Assembly (NCBI GenBank): GCA_028284955.1
Contig: JANQQS010000086.1
Span: 1-43,404 of the forward strand
Length of the DNA: 43,404 nt
Direction: 5' to 3'
Origin: Myxococcota bacterium
GTDB lineage: Bacteria > Myxococcota_A > Polyangia > Polyangiales > Houyiibacteriaceae
The position numbers were made by a program, and so were the translations under genes. A model generated the notes under the pieces. It was not told where the DNA came from, made no database searches, and was given only the letters and a program-made list of their open reading frames with translations. Each line of letters begins with the position of its first letter. The stretch's first letter is position 1. Positions 15,738-24,089 of this stretch are shown here, piece by piece.

Positions 15738-16600
15738 ACCATGTCCGCATGAGACAGGGGCTCTCAGCAAGACAGCGGCTCCCCACGAGACAGCGGCTCC
15801 CCACGAGACAGCGGCTCCCCATGAGGCAGAGATTCAACGCAGCCGCTGATACGAATCCTATCCCTCGGCGATTCCATTCTCATCGAAGCCTCTACCTACT
15901 CGCACTGATGCCAGTACTGACGGACTGGATCGATACGGGTCACTTCCCGCACCAGATTCAAGAATGGACGACTGAACTGCTTACTGGACTTCTGATCTTC
16001 GCCGGAGTTCACGTGCTGATTCGCCAATCCGATCGACTTCGTCAGCTCGCTTCGACCGACGCCCTCACGGGGCTGCGGAACCGGTCATGTTTCGAGGCAG
16101 ACCTGCACGCGATCAAGCGTCGAATACGCACGAAGGGACCAACGATTCTGGTCTATCTCGATTTGGATGGCTTCAAAGAGCTCAACGATCGATGCGGTCA
16201 CTTGGCGGGCGACGAACTGCTTCGCCAGATCGGTCGCGCGCTTACCGACCGTCTGCGGGAAGGAGACACGAGCTACCGCCTCGGAGGCGATGAGTTCGCG
16301 GTGCTCTTGCGAGCCAGAAACGAACAAGAGGGTCTTGGAATCGTGGCTCGCGCACTCGCCGCGGTTCAATCCTCATTTTTCGCAACGACATGCTCCATGG
16401 GCGCGGTCAAGATTCGAAGCGGCGAAGCGATCGAAGACATCATCGCAGCCGCCGACACGCGAATGTATGCCGCGAAGAACGGCCGGGGACAACAGGTCGA
16501 ACATAGGATGGCCGCGACCGCCGAAATCGGCGCCGCGTCCGAACCGCGAAGCTCGTTTATCCAGTGCAAAGAGTGGCCGAAACAGGTCGGCGTCGCGTGA
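15734..16600 (+). CDS. membrane diguanylate cyclase (GGDEF)
   Basis: A 288-residue protein starting in the ATGA overlap with the preceding stop. Residues about 8-40 are a basic repeat RQRLPT encoded by an 18-base tandem repeat. One or two membrane segments follow (SLYLLALMPVLTDWI at about 56-70 and ELLTGLLIFAGVHVLI at about 86-101). The GGDEF domain (about 115-270) has STDALTGLRNRSCFEADL at its start, the active-site GGDEF at 184-188, and an intact inhibitory I-site REGD at 175-178, five residues before it. It should make cyclic di-GMP under product feedback. Probably co-expressed with the TerB-like gene. Confidence 0.9.
   Translation: MNHVRMRQGLSARQRLPTRQRLPTRQRLPMRQRFNAAADTNPIPRRFHSHRSLYLLALMPVLTDWIDTGHFPHQIQEWTTELLTGLLIFAGVHVLIRQSDRLRQLASTDALTGLRNRSCFEADLHAIKRRIRTKGPTILVYLDLDGFKELNDRCGHLAGDELLRQIGRALTDRLREGDTSYRLGGDEFAVLLRARNEQEGLGIVARALAAVQSSFFATTCSMGAVKIRSGEAIEDIIAAADTRMYAAKNGRGQQVEHRMAATAEIGAASEPRSSFIQCKEWPKQVGVA
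15751..15831 (+). repeat. 18-base tandem repeat inside the GGDEF gene
   Basis: About 4.5 copies of GAGACAGCGGCTCCCCAC (15751-15768 degenerate, 15769-15786, 15787-15804, 15805-15822, then a partial). Each unit adds RQRLPT in frame, so copy-number change keeps the reading frame and lengthens the cytoplasmic N-terminal tail. Confidence 0.85.
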
Positions 16601-16918
16601 CGCCGGCCGGCGAAGGGCTTCGATCACAAACCGTCATCCCGATGCGATCAGCCGCGAACCTCGATCCGTCCTTCCCCCGAACCTTCGCGTGACGTGACGA
16701 GGCGACTTCGCTACGCGGCGCCTCGTTCGCGTTGAACTGCATCCCATAGATCCACTCTCGCCCGCAGTCCCATCCAAAACTGTGGCGTCGTGCGGAATAC
16801 TCTGGCCAACCGCAATGCAGTATCCGCAAGTGGCACCGAACCTTTTGCGCGCAGCCTGCACTAGGAGTGCTGTGGCTCACGGCGCAGGTGCCGTAACGCG
16901 AGCCCAATGGAGGCTTCA
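16601..16918. other. intergenic region with a weak hairpin
   Basis: A hairpin with 8-base arms ACGAGGCG and CGCCTCGT (16697-16704 and 16719-16726) may end the diguanylate cyclase transcript. No gene is recognised in the rest; the last 20 bases contain GGAGG (16909-16913), the ribosome-binding site of the next gene. Confidence 0.45.
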
Positions 16919-18298
16919 ATGAACAACGAACACTCACTCAATAGGCAGCGCGACCGCGCTGCGCGGCTGCCGCGAGCAGGCTTGCCAGGGCTTGTTGGCT
17001 CAGCCCTGGCCTTGCTTGCTTCTGCCTGCACAGCTGTCGACTCCGGCGATACAACAAGCTCTGGGACGTCCGCCCTCGTCACCGTTATCGACAGCCCGGG
17101 TGGTGGACCAAAACACTGTTGGGATTGGCCCAAACAGCGAACCACCACGACGAAGCGCAACGACCCGATCATCGATGCCAGCGTATTCGCCGAGACCTGG
17201 CGCAACGTCATGGACGACCGCGGTATGGGCCACGCCATGATACTCAAGGGCAATCAAGGTGAAGACGTGGTGGTCGCGGAAACCGGCTGGGCGGTATCCC
17301 CCTGCGACGCCAAGGTCCCGACCGCGTTCAAGGTCAACACTCAAACCAAGGTGGGCAGCGTGTCCAAGGTCATCACCGCGGTTGCCACCCTCAAGGCAGC
17401 CGAAGAGGGACTGCTGGGGCCCAACCAAGGCACCATCGATGACATCGAAGAGACGGTGTGGCCGGCATTGCCAGCACGCTGGACGCTGCTGCCCGACTTC
17501 CCGGCCTTGCGCTGGTCCGAAATTTTGGGCCACCGCGCGGGTTGGCGCAAAAACACCGGTGTTCCGCTACGCGAGCGTCTGTCGATTTGGGATCCAAACA
17601 CAGATCCTCCACGCGGCGTTTGGAATTACTCCAATGCCCTTGGAGCAGCCGGGCTTTTGCTGTTCTCGAGAATTGATCCGGAAGGCATGGCAGAGTTCGA
17701 GCGCGTGAACTTCGTCACGACCGACGACGCCTATGAGGACGATTTTCGCGCCCGGTCGATGGAAGCCTACGGCAAGTATATTCGCCAAAAGATCTTCTTG
17801 CCGGCTGGCGCACCCAACGCGAGTTGCCGACTCGAAGACGCGCTCGACAACAACCTCCCCTACGCGCTCTACTACTCATCAGACGGAGATACCACGGGTC
17901 TCATGGGGGTAGATGGGACCCGCGCGTGCCATACCGGTGGCTTAGCCATCTCCGCAAGAGAGATGGCCAACGTCCTCTACGCCATTCGTACCAACTGGAA
18001 CGTTCTGACGCCAGCTTCGGTGGCTCGCATGGAAGCCAACTTCGTCGATGCTGCAGGTGTGGGTCGGCCGTATCTCGCCTACGACAACAGTTCAACACAG
18101 TACACCGGAGGCACGGCGTACCTGAAGAACGGCGCGGTTCAGAGCTACCGCGCCCAGATCGTCATACTGCCACACGGCTACTATGCGGTCGCGGTAACCA
18201 ACTCCGGCGATGTAACCCCCCAAACCATGCAAGACACCCTTCAGGACGCCTGGAACGCTGCCTACATCCAACAACCCGGCGGGATTTTGACCAAGTAA
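16919..18298 (+). CDS. lipoprotein serine hydrolase, beta-lactamase/DD-peptidase-like
   Basis: A 459-residue protein from ATG 16919, set by GGAGG 5 bases upstream; an in-frame ATG at 16907 lacks a site. Lipobox ASAC (Cys37). The catalytic set of the beta-lactamase superfamily is present: S147-V-S-K150 (SxxK) in TKVGSVSKVITAV, Y237-S-N239 in WNYSNALGAAG, and HTGG in RACHTGGLAISAREMANVL, with a second TGG near the C-terminus (QYTGGTAYLKNG). The family covers carboxypeptidases, esterases and class C-like enzymes; a role in peptidoglycan or ester hydrolysis outside the cytoplasmic membrane is likely, but the substrate is unknown. Confidence 0.88.
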   Translation: MNNEHSLNRQRDRAARLPRAGLPGLVGSALALLASACTAVDSGDTTSSGTSALVTVIDSPGGGPKHCWDWPKQRTTTTKRNDPIIDASVFAETWRNVMDDRGMGHAMILKGNQGEDVVVAETGWAVSPCDAKVPTAFKVNTQTKVGSVSKVITAVATLKAAEEGLLGPNQGTIDDIEETVWPALPARWTLLPDFPALRWSEILGHRAGWRKNTGVPLRERLSIWDPNTDPPRGVWNYSNALGAAGLLLFSRIDPEGMAEFERVNFVTTDDAYEDDFRARSMEAYGKYIRQKIFLPAGAPNASCRLEDALDNNLPYALYYSSDGDTTGLMGVDGTRACHTGGLAISAREMANVLYAIRTNWNVLTPASVARMEANFVDAAGVGRPYLAYDNSSTQYTGGTAYLKNGAVQSYRAQIVILPHGYYAVAVTNSGDVTPQTMQDTLQDAWNAAYIQQPGGILTK

Positions 18299-18338
18299 CG
18301 GACCCGCAATCGATAACCGGCAGAATACAAGAAGGAAA

Positions 18339-18374
18339 AGCGGCTGAGGCGGATTGAACGCTGCCTCAGCCGCT
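18339..18374. terminator. hairpin between convergent genes
   Basis: Perfect 12-base arms AGCGGCTGAGGC and GCCTCAGCCGCT with a 12-base loop, 40 bases after the serine hydrolase and 70 bases before the end of the minus-strand lipoprotein. T-runs are poor on both sides (GTCTTG), so termination strength is uncertain. Confidence 0.6.
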
Positions 18375-18442
18375 GTCTTGTCCGTTCTCTGAGCTTGGGA
18401 ATTCGTGAGCTTGGACCACGGCCACAGAGCAGGGCTCGGGGT

Positions 18443-20644
18443 CTACCTCGACTGCGGGGACGTCCCGCAAACAAAAGGCGGCGGGCAAACACAGACGTCT
18501 CGATTCTCGGGAAAGCCATAGGACGCGCCCACATCCTCGGCGCAAATCAACGACCCCGCGCATTCGCTATCCAAATCGCAATCCGCTTCACCTTGATCGC
18601 ACGGTCCGCACCAAGAGCAATACAAAGGGTGACCGGGGTCGACGCGACACACGCACACGTCGTAGTGCTCGGGAAGCCCGTATTGCGCGCCGACATTGTC
18701 TGCGCAGACGCTATTTTCTACGCACTCATTGTCGCGATCGCAATCCCCGACACCAATCGGACATGGGCCGCAGTCGCGACAATAGTTCGGGTGATTTTCA
18801 GCCCATGGGCATTCGCAGACATCAAAATAACTCGGGAGGCCATACCGATCGCCGACGTTGTGACGGCAAACACGCCCGCGAATGCATTCCCCGTCGTTGT
18901 CGCAATCCGCCATGCCTTCCTCGCAGGGGCCGCAATCGCGACAGTAGTGTTCGTGATTGTCGGGCCACTGGCAGAGCGGGTTGGTTCCGCGCTCATATTC
19001 TTCGAGATTGGTCGCCCCGTCACCATCTGCATCCAGGTCCGCGTCGGTGAGGTCATTGGGGTCGAGGTTGTGTTCCTCTTCCCAATCGTTGGGCATCCCA
19101 TCTCCGTCGAAATCGAGACATGGACGGCCAATCAATTCAAGATTCTCGCTGCCCTCGTCGAGGTTCAGAATCCTGCAGTTATCCCCATTGTTGAGCGCAG
19201 GAATACGGAACTCTTCCGAGATCGGGGAGAACTCGTCTTCGGCTTTTCCTTCGAGGTAGAGCTCGAAGCAATCGATGAGGTTGACACAACTTCCCTGCGC
19301 TCCGGTCGCGAGCCCAACCGCTGTGCCCAAAGCGTCCATGAGTAGATTGAAGTCCACATTGGAATCCACCCCGTTGAGCTCAAGAGTCGAGATGGCGACA
19401 TCGTTGTCGAAGCGAGGTTTCAACTTCGCGTACCCCCATAGGTCCACATCTGGATTGGACAAGATAGGAATATCTGCCTTGAGATGAAGCTGCACAAAGA
19501 GCGTTCGGTAGTCGATCAATTCAAGCTCGAAGGCATTGTTTCCCCTCCACTCCGTGTTGCCCTGGAAATGAAGCAGATGGCCAGCCACCGCCTCAAAGCG
19601 ACTTTTGAGCGTACTCAAACTCATCGGAAATGCCCGGAGCCCGCAGGCGTCACTCGAATCCCCGCACCAATCGCTCGATGGCTCAGGCCACGCGGGGTGC
19701 GCGCGCAAATCGTCGTGAAAGAAAGTCACCATCGGTGAATGTCCACTGTTTCCATTGATCCAATGGCAGTTGGCCCACGTGGATCCAAACACGTGCTCGA
19801 AGACGGTCACTCCCTCCCCGGAATCTGTCGTGTTGAGCATCAGCCGCACGCTCTCGAGGCACGTTTCGTCGGTGCCATGCTTTTCGATGGTCAGTAGGGT
19901 GATGTCGGAGAGATCGTCGACGGTCTGCAGATCGTAGGTAAAGGTCGAGCCGCGCTCAAAATCATCTCGTCCGTAGTCGACCCAAGTGCTGTTGCCCGCG
20001 GGCACATAGGGCGCAGAGGCTGGCGAGTTCAGACGCACATTGATCGGATCATCCGTTCCGGCGTGCGGAATATCGGCGACTGTGATTTCAATTTGCGCAC
20101 GAATCACCTCTCTTCGCGGCTCGTCGCGGGTATACACGCATTGAGTTTGAGAGTGCTTGGATGCGCTGCCTCGGTAGACTACAAGCCGGTAGCAATAGAG
20201 CGTATCGGCGCTCAGATTGTTGTCTTGGAAAGAGTGTTCCCCGCTGAGCGAGCCATAGTTGCGAATCACCTGAGGAGCTCCGCCAGAAACACTCCGAAGC
20301 AACTCGTAGCGATCTTCGACATCCGTCCGGTCATACCAACTGAGCGTCGCACTGTCCGAGCTCCGTGCGACGATTCGAATATTGCCCGGGGCCGTCAGCA
20401 TCGACGATGGATCGATCGGTGGCACAGAACCAGGATTGGGACTCGCAGGATTCGGTCGGAGAGGATCGGCAGACACGATCGTCGCGCCCACGCTCAGTTG
20501 TTCGCGGTCCGGCGCAGGGATCTCGAACAAGACTGGCTCGGTATCGACACAAGAGAGCAGCGCCACGCTTGCAGTGGCGCAGGTCCACGCAAATGCCGGT
20601 GGCGTGCCTGGGCGCGCGACTCGCAAAGATGAAATGAGATCCAT
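18443..20644 (-). CDS. large lipoprotein: FN3 + PLAT-like + calcium-binding + Cys-rich repeats
   Basis: A 733-residue protein from ATG 20644, set by GGGAGGATGCC upstream. Order of parts: lipobox LLSC (Cys32); a fibronectin type III-like domain (about 83-180, SATLSWYDRTDVEDRYELLR); a PLAT/LH2-like domain (about 185-305, HAGTDDPINVRLN, FERGSTFTYDL, DITLLTIEKHG); a middle region of unknown fold; a thrombospondin-3-type calcium-binding stretch (about 508-555, DFDGDGMPNDWEEEHNLDP and DLDADGDGATNLEEYERGTN); and three Cys-rich repeats of 54 residues (558 to end) with the signature CxxCGPCxxGxxDCDxDxEC then NVGxxYGLP and DVCxC. All parts suggest an extracellular, adhesive or substrate-binding surface protein; no catalytic residues are seen. 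Confidence 0.88.
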   Translation of the reverse strand: MDLISSLRVARPGTPPAFAWTCATASVALLSCVDTEPVLFEIPAPDREQLSVGATIVSADPLRPNPASPNPGSVPPIDPSSMLTAPGNIRIVARSSDSATLSWYDRTDVEDRYELLRSVSGGAPQVIRNYGSLSGEHSFQDNNLSADTLYCYRLVVYRGSASKHSQTQCVYTRDEPRREVIRAQIEITVADIPHAGTDDPINVRLNSPASAPYVPAGNSTWVDYGRDDFERGSTFTYDLQTVDDLSDITLLTIEKHGTDETCLESVRLMLNTTDSGEGVTVFEHVFGSTWANCHWINGNSGHSPMVTFFHDDLRAHPAWPEPSSDWCGDSSDACGLRAFPMSLSTLKSRFEAVAGHLLHFQGNTEWRGNNAFELELIDYRTLFVQLHLKADIPILSNPDVDLWGYAKLKPRFDNDVAISTLELNGVDSNVDFNLLMDALGTAVGLATGAQGSCVNLIDCFELYLEGKAEDEFSPISEEFRIPALNNGDNCRILNLDEGSENLELIGRPCLDFDGDGMPNDWEEEHNLDPNDLTDADLDADGDGATNLEEYERGTNPLCQWPDNHEHYCRDCGPCEEGMADCDNDGECIRGRVCRHNVGDRYGLPSYFDVCECPWAENHPNYCRDCGPCPIGVGDCDRDNECVENSVCADNVGAQYGLPEHYDVCVCRVDPGHPLYCSWCGPCDQGEADCDLDSECAGSLICAEDVGASYGFPENRDVCVCPPPFVCGTSPQSR

Positions 20645-20855
20645 GGCATCCTCCCATACCGAACTGAGCAACGGTCGTACCAATGGAAATCGCGTTTGAT
20701 TTCGGAAGTCTTTTGTTTTGAATCGTGAGACCGCGCGTGGGCTGCACGCGAGCCGTCCGCACGTGTCTCGCGCGCCGCGCAAAAACTCTCGCCGCCCCGC
20801 TAAGCTTCGCGAGCGGAGCATTCATTGCCGCCGAACCTTGTCCCGATGCGAGCAG

Positions 20856-21206
20856 CTAAACTGCTTTCAGAAATCCTTCCGGCGCGACGAGGTTGCGTTT
20901 GCGCAGCGGTTCAGGAGTGGAGTCTTTGATAATCTTCAGTAGCTCTGCGCTTTTGGCGGGACGGCATAGGTAGATGGTGTCGGTCGACCGGTCGATATGT
21001 GATGTCCAGGTCGGCGGCTCGACTTCGGCGTACGATGCGAGCAGCTCGGCTAGAGCCGCAGCAACCACCAAAATCTCGTTAGAACTAGTTGCCGGCCGCT
21101 TCAAATGAGAGATCGTTCCCGAGCGCATGATTTCTTGGGAGATAGCTCGCGCTTTCAGCGATTCTCTGTCGAGCACCGCGCGAGCAAGTTGTTCAATCAG
21201 GGTCAT
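20856..21206 (-). CDS. uncharacterised small protein overlapping a HicB-like gene
   Basis: A 116-residue protein beginning TLIEQLARAVLDRESLKARA. It ends PEPLRKRNLVAPEGFL, a C-terminal pattern seen in many short proteins of unknown function in GC-rich bacteria, some beside antitoxin-like genes (from memory, not checked). Helical N-terminus, then a variable hydrophobic helix (SNEILVVAAALAELLAS). Its start at 21206 overlaps the end of the HicB-like gene by 14 bases, so the two are one transcript. It might be the partner of that antitoxin-like protein, but it has no recognised toxin motif (it is not HicA: no small dsRNA-binding fold with the G-His pattern). Confidence 0.65.
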   Translation of the reverse strand: MTLIEQLARAVLDRESLKARAISQEIMRSGTISHLKRPATSSNEILVVAAALAELLASYAEVEPPTWTSHIDRSTDTIYLCRPAKSAELLKIIKDSTPEPLRKRNLVAPEGFLKAV

Positions 21207-21474
21207 GAATTTCGTCCCAAAGCTCATTGTTGATCGGTTTGGGGATCGGGTGCCCATGTTTGTGCGCCGAATCGAGCCAAAGCTGGGCCGCTTCGAAAGC
21301 ATTGCCCAAAGCTTCTTCCGAGCTTTCTCCGTGCGTGATGCAACCATCGAGCGCGGGAGCACTGGCCACGAAACACTGGTCTTCTTCCGACCATCTCACG
21401 ACGACTTGATAGTCACGCGCGCTTGGCTTTTTCGATCGCGTTTTGGACAAGCCTTTCCTGGTATTTCTTGGCAT
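21193..21474 (-). CDS. HicB-like antitoxin-type protein
   Basis: A 93-residue protein from ATG 21474. The core ARDYQVVVRWSEEDQCFVASAP, then DGCITHGESSEEALGNAFEA, then AAQLWLDSAHKHGHPIPKP is the HicB partial RNase H-like fold ('YE.V..WS.ED..FVA..PEL.G....G.T.EEAL.N..EA'). The N-terminus is basic (RNTRKGLSKTRSKKP). HicB usually pairs with HicA, which is absent; here the downstream overlapping gene encodes an unrelated 116-residue protein. It is divergent from a HigA-like antitoxin gene. Confidence 0.82.
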   Translation of the reverse strand: MPRNTRKGLSKTRSKKPSARDYQVVVRWSEEDQCFVASAPALDGCITHGESSEEALGNAFEAAQLWLDSAHKHGHPIPKPINNELWDEIHDPD

Positions 21475-21496
21475 CGTGACCGCTCTTTCCCGAACG

Positions 21497-21512
21497 ATGT
21501 CGTATATGACAT
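21497..21512. promoter_or_regulatory. operator-like palindrome between two antitoxin-like genes
   Basis: ATGTC-GTATAT-GACAT is a near-perfect palindrome in the 66-base gap between the HicB-like and HigA-like genes. Antitoxins of the XRE family usually repress from such sites; binding is inferred. Confidence 0.5.
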
Positions 21513-21540
21513 GATAGGGCGCGACAGGGAAACGCATACG

Positions 21541-21873
21541 ATGTCGAAATCGCCGACGACCACTAGACGCAGGAACGCATCTGCCGAACTGCTCAAAAAC
21601 CCACATCCAGGTGAGATTCTCATGCTCGAGTTCATCAAGCCTATGGGTCTAAGCCAAAGCGCCTTAGCGCGAGCCATTCGGGTGCCACCCCGGCGCATCA
21701 ATGAAATCGTGCTCGGTAAACGCGCCATCACGGCCGACACCGATCTGCGCCTCGCACGCTACTTCCGTATGTCGGAAGGCTTCTTTCTTGGTTTGCAGAC
21801 CGACTATGATCTCATGCAGCAGCGCCGCGCCCTCGGCTCCGCTCTCGACGCCATCGAACCGCATGCCGCTTAG
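21541..21873 (+). CDS. higA: HigA-family antitoxin-like XRE regulator
   Basis: A 110-residue protein from ATG 21541 (AGGGAAA upstream). It has the HigA/VapI signature: NPHPGEILMLEFIKPMGLSQ, then SALARAIRVPPRRINEIVLG, then KRAITADTDLRLARYFRMSE, then FFLGLQTDYDLMQQRR. The helix-turn-helix covers about residues 35-60. No HigB toxin is next to it; the neighbours are the divergent HicB-like pair and the convergent hydrolase gene. It may be an orphan transcriptional regulator or part of a hybrid module with the divergent genes. Confidence 0.85.
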   Translation: MSKSPTTTRRRNASAELLKNPHPGEILMLEFIKPMGLSQSALARAIRVPPRRINEIVLGKRAITADTDLRLARYFRMSEGFFLGLQTDYDLMQQRRALGSALDAIEPHAA

Positions 21874-21904
21874 CGGCGGATGACAAGCATCCAATGACCG
21901 AGCA

Positions 21905-22963
21905 CTAGGAGCATCCTTGTAGCAGACCGTTGACCGATGCAACTTGCTCGATTCTCGGTTGTATATCGTCCGGCCGAGGCTCGGTGCCGAGCTCGCACGC
22001 GGCTTGCTGGTCGTCGGCCAGATACGCGGCGAAGAACGTAGCTACTGTGTTTCCAATGTAGCGCTGCACGCTGGGTGCTCCGAGTCCGCCCATTTGCGCG
22101 TGCGTTTGTTCGGGGATGATGATGCGCATGCGATCGAAACCTTCGGGGTAGTGGTCCCACGGCTCGAGGCGCCAGCCTACGGCGATGAACATCCCGTCTC
22201 CTGCGCTATTGATCTCCGCGCCGCCAATCATCGTCAACAGTGGAACGCGCACCGTGTTCCACGTGTTGTCCTGCGGGCCGTTGTCGTATGCTTCGAAGAA
22301 ATCGCCTTCGCCCTGTGGGGAAATGGGGGCGATCGCGGCGATTCGTGCATCGGCTTTGGGGTCGTAGAGATATTGCCCGTTGGCCACTGCATGCGAGGTG
22401 TAGGCACCTGCCGAATGACCGACGTGGCCCACTCGCTCGGTGTCGAGCGTTCCGCCGAACTCAGGCAGCTCAATCTCGTCCGCGGCGAATGCGTCGATCA
22501 CGAAACTCACATCGAGCGGACGATCGAGTCGATGGGTTTCGGTATCGGTGGAGGGGCGATGCCCAAGCTGAACGGCGATTCCTCCGCGCTGCGCGATGGG
22601 CAATCCCAGATGGTCAAATCTGGTTTCTCCCGCCGCCCATCCCAGGCCGCCGTGGCTGATCAGCACCACGAAATGCGACCCGCGCGTTCCCAAGGGATAG
22701 TGCACGCGGAGCCCCACTTCTCGGTTTTCGCGAGAAGAATCGATGAGCACCGTATCCGCCGACCGCGTTCCCGTCACAAATCCGCGGTCGCCGCCGTCTA
22801 GGTCGGCATCGTTTGTCGAAGCATCGGTCGCGCCACCAGAATCTGCTCCGCTGTCCGCGGTTTCGGGATCCATCGCGGGCATGGCGTCGTCGCCACAGCC
22901 GCCTCCGAAGATGACGCCGACTAGGATCCAGCCCGCAGGTCGAAATCGGTTTCTCTGGTCCAT
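21905..22963 (-). CDS. alpha/beta-hydrolase-fold lipoprotein
   Basis: A 352-residue protein from ATG 22963, with GGAGAGAT directly upstream. Lipobox GGGC (Cys23), then an Asp/Ser/Ala-rich linker (about 24-60). The hydrolase part shows VVLISHGGLGW (oxyanion-hole region), a nucleophile elbow VGHVGHSAGAYTS (GHSAG, Ser about 179), an aspartate candidate, and QTHAQMGG late in the chain. It resembles secreted dienelactone-hydrolase/PAF-acetylhydrolase-type proteins ('PxxRGPFPVVVLSHG...'). The upstream leader carries a 15-base duplication of the ribosome-binding region. Substrate unknown; probably acts at the cell surface. Confidence 0.85.
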   Translation of the reverse strand: MDQRNRFRPAGWILVGVIFGGGCGDDAMPAMDPETADSGADSGGATDASTNDADLDGGDRGFVTGTRSADTVLIDSSRENREVGLRVHYPLGTRGSHFVVLISHGGLGWAAGETRFDHLGLPIAQRGGIAVQLGHRPSTDTETHRLDRPLDVSFVIDAFAADEIELPEFGGTLDTERVGHVGHSAGAYTSHAVANGQYLYDPKADARIAAIAPISPQGEGDFFEAYDNGPQDNTWNTVRVPLLTMIGGAEINSAGDGMFIAVGWRLEPWDHYPEGFDRMRIIIPEQTHAQMGGLGAPSVQRYIGNTVATFFAAYLADDQQAACELGTEPRPDDIQPRIEQVASVNGLLQGCS

Positions 22964-22990
22964 ATCTCTCCGCCCTATATCTCTCCGCCC
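22962..22990 (-). repeat. tandem duplication of the ribosome-binding leader
   Basis: On the minus strand, GGGCGGAGAGATAT occurs twice with 15-base period, immediately before the ATG of the hydrolase lipoprotein. The second copy supplies the GGAG ribosome-binding site. A recent slippage duplication that leaves two potential sites. Confidence 0.7.
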
Positions 22991-23150
22991 CGCGAACTTC
23001 AGTGTTTACAACGACAACGCCGGCGACCACCAAAGTCCTACGCATTCTTTTTCTATCGCGAACGTTTTGCGGCATAGGATTGTGGGCCCGGGCGGCGTCG
23101 TTCGTGAGGGGCCGCATAGAGCTCACGAGAAAATCTTGGAGATACGGCCC

Positions 23151-24083
23151 CTAGAGATTCAGTTCTGGGTCGGCGCCAGCATTGAAGTTTTGCGTGACTT
23201 CGGTGTTGTCCAGCGCGCGGCAGTAGATGGCGACGAGATGGAAAGTGCCGCGCCAGCGGCGGTCCGCGTCGTGCTCGTTGGCCAGCGCGAGACGGTTTGG
23301 GGTTGCGCTCCAGGGGTCGAGACCGCCCTCGCGCAAACCACTCCCGGCGTCAGCCCCATCGACGAAAAGCTCATAGCCCAAGTCTTCTCCCACTACGGCG
23401 CCTCGAAGCACAACGTGCCTGAGTTCGCGAATCGCGGTGTCGGCGTTCGTGATGATGTCGGGCGTCCCGTTTGGGTCCGTTCGCCGGGTGCGAATCCGCG
23501 CGGAGTAGCTCGTCCGATCGCCACTTTGGCCACCTTGGCCCAGCGTGAAGTTGCGCACCTCGGAGCCAGCAGAAACCGTGACGATGCGAGCTGGTCCGTC
23601 TTGTTCAGTTGCTGGGTGGACCCAGGCTTCCACCGTAAACGCTTGGTTGGCGACGCACGGGTCGACCAGTTTGCTCGGCATTTCGTCAGAGCGAATGATC
23701 AAGTCCAGTGCCGTGGAGAGATCCAGTGCACCAGGTCGCCAAACGAACTCGGGTTCGATCGCGGGGTCCAAGATGGAGAGATCAAGAAATTCTCCGACTT
23801 GCGAGTGGTCGTAGATGTAGTTGCCCGCTCCCTCATTGAAGAGGTACAGAGCGTTCGCGCCCACCACTCGCCCCAAGTCCACTTCGTTCAAAAGCATTCG
23901 CGGGGGTTGGCCCTCGTTGCCCGATGCATCGGGGGCTGGCGCGCCATCCACGTCTCGACGGGATCCCCCATCATTGACGACGATGATATCCCCGGTTTCG
24001 ATAGTCTCGAACCCCGTTCGGCAGCCGCCGAGCATCAGAACGACGCCGCAAAGTCTTATCGCGAAGATCCACCTGTGGCGCAT
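23151..24083 (-). CDS. lipoprotein with LamG/concanavalin A-like domain
   Basis: A 310-residue protein. The lipobox is LGGC (Cys21) after a basic, hydrophobic signal (RHRWIFAIRLCGVVLML). After a short Asp-rich linker, residues about 75-300 match a LamG-like jelly-roll: LYLFNEGAGNYIYDHS, then ALDLSTALDLIIRSDE, then AFTVEAWVHPATEQDGPARI and YELFVDGADAG, ending in FHLVAIYCRALDNTEVTQNF followed by NAGAD. 'LYxFxEGxGxxxxDxS' and 'hxAIYxRALxxxEVxxNFxAG' are typical bacterial LamG-like edges. Likely glycan or surface binding. Its promoter (TTGGCT-N17-TATAAT) ends 6 bases before the ATG. Confidence 0.87.
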   Translation of the reverse strand: MRHRWIFAIRLCGVVLMLGGCRTGFETIETGDIIVVNDGGSRRDVDGAPAPDASGNEGQPPRMLLNEVDLGRVVGANALYLFNEGAGNYIYDHSQVGEFLDLSILDPAIEPEFVWRPGALDLSTALDLIIRSDEMPSKLVDPCVANQAFTVEAWVHPATEQDGPARIVTVSAGSEVRNFTLGQGGQSGDRTSYSARIRTRRTDPNGTPDIITNADTAIRELRHVVLRGAVVGEDLGYELFVDGADAGSGLREGGLDPWSATPNRLALANEHDADRRWRGTFHLVAIYCRALDNTEVTQNFNAGADPELNL

Positions 24084-24089
24084 TATTCC

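Noticed and set aside
18395-19345. Plus-strand 316-residue frame rich in Ile/Ala/Val
   Set aside because: Antisense of the Cys-rich repeats of the large lipoprotein; its regularity is inherited from those repeats.
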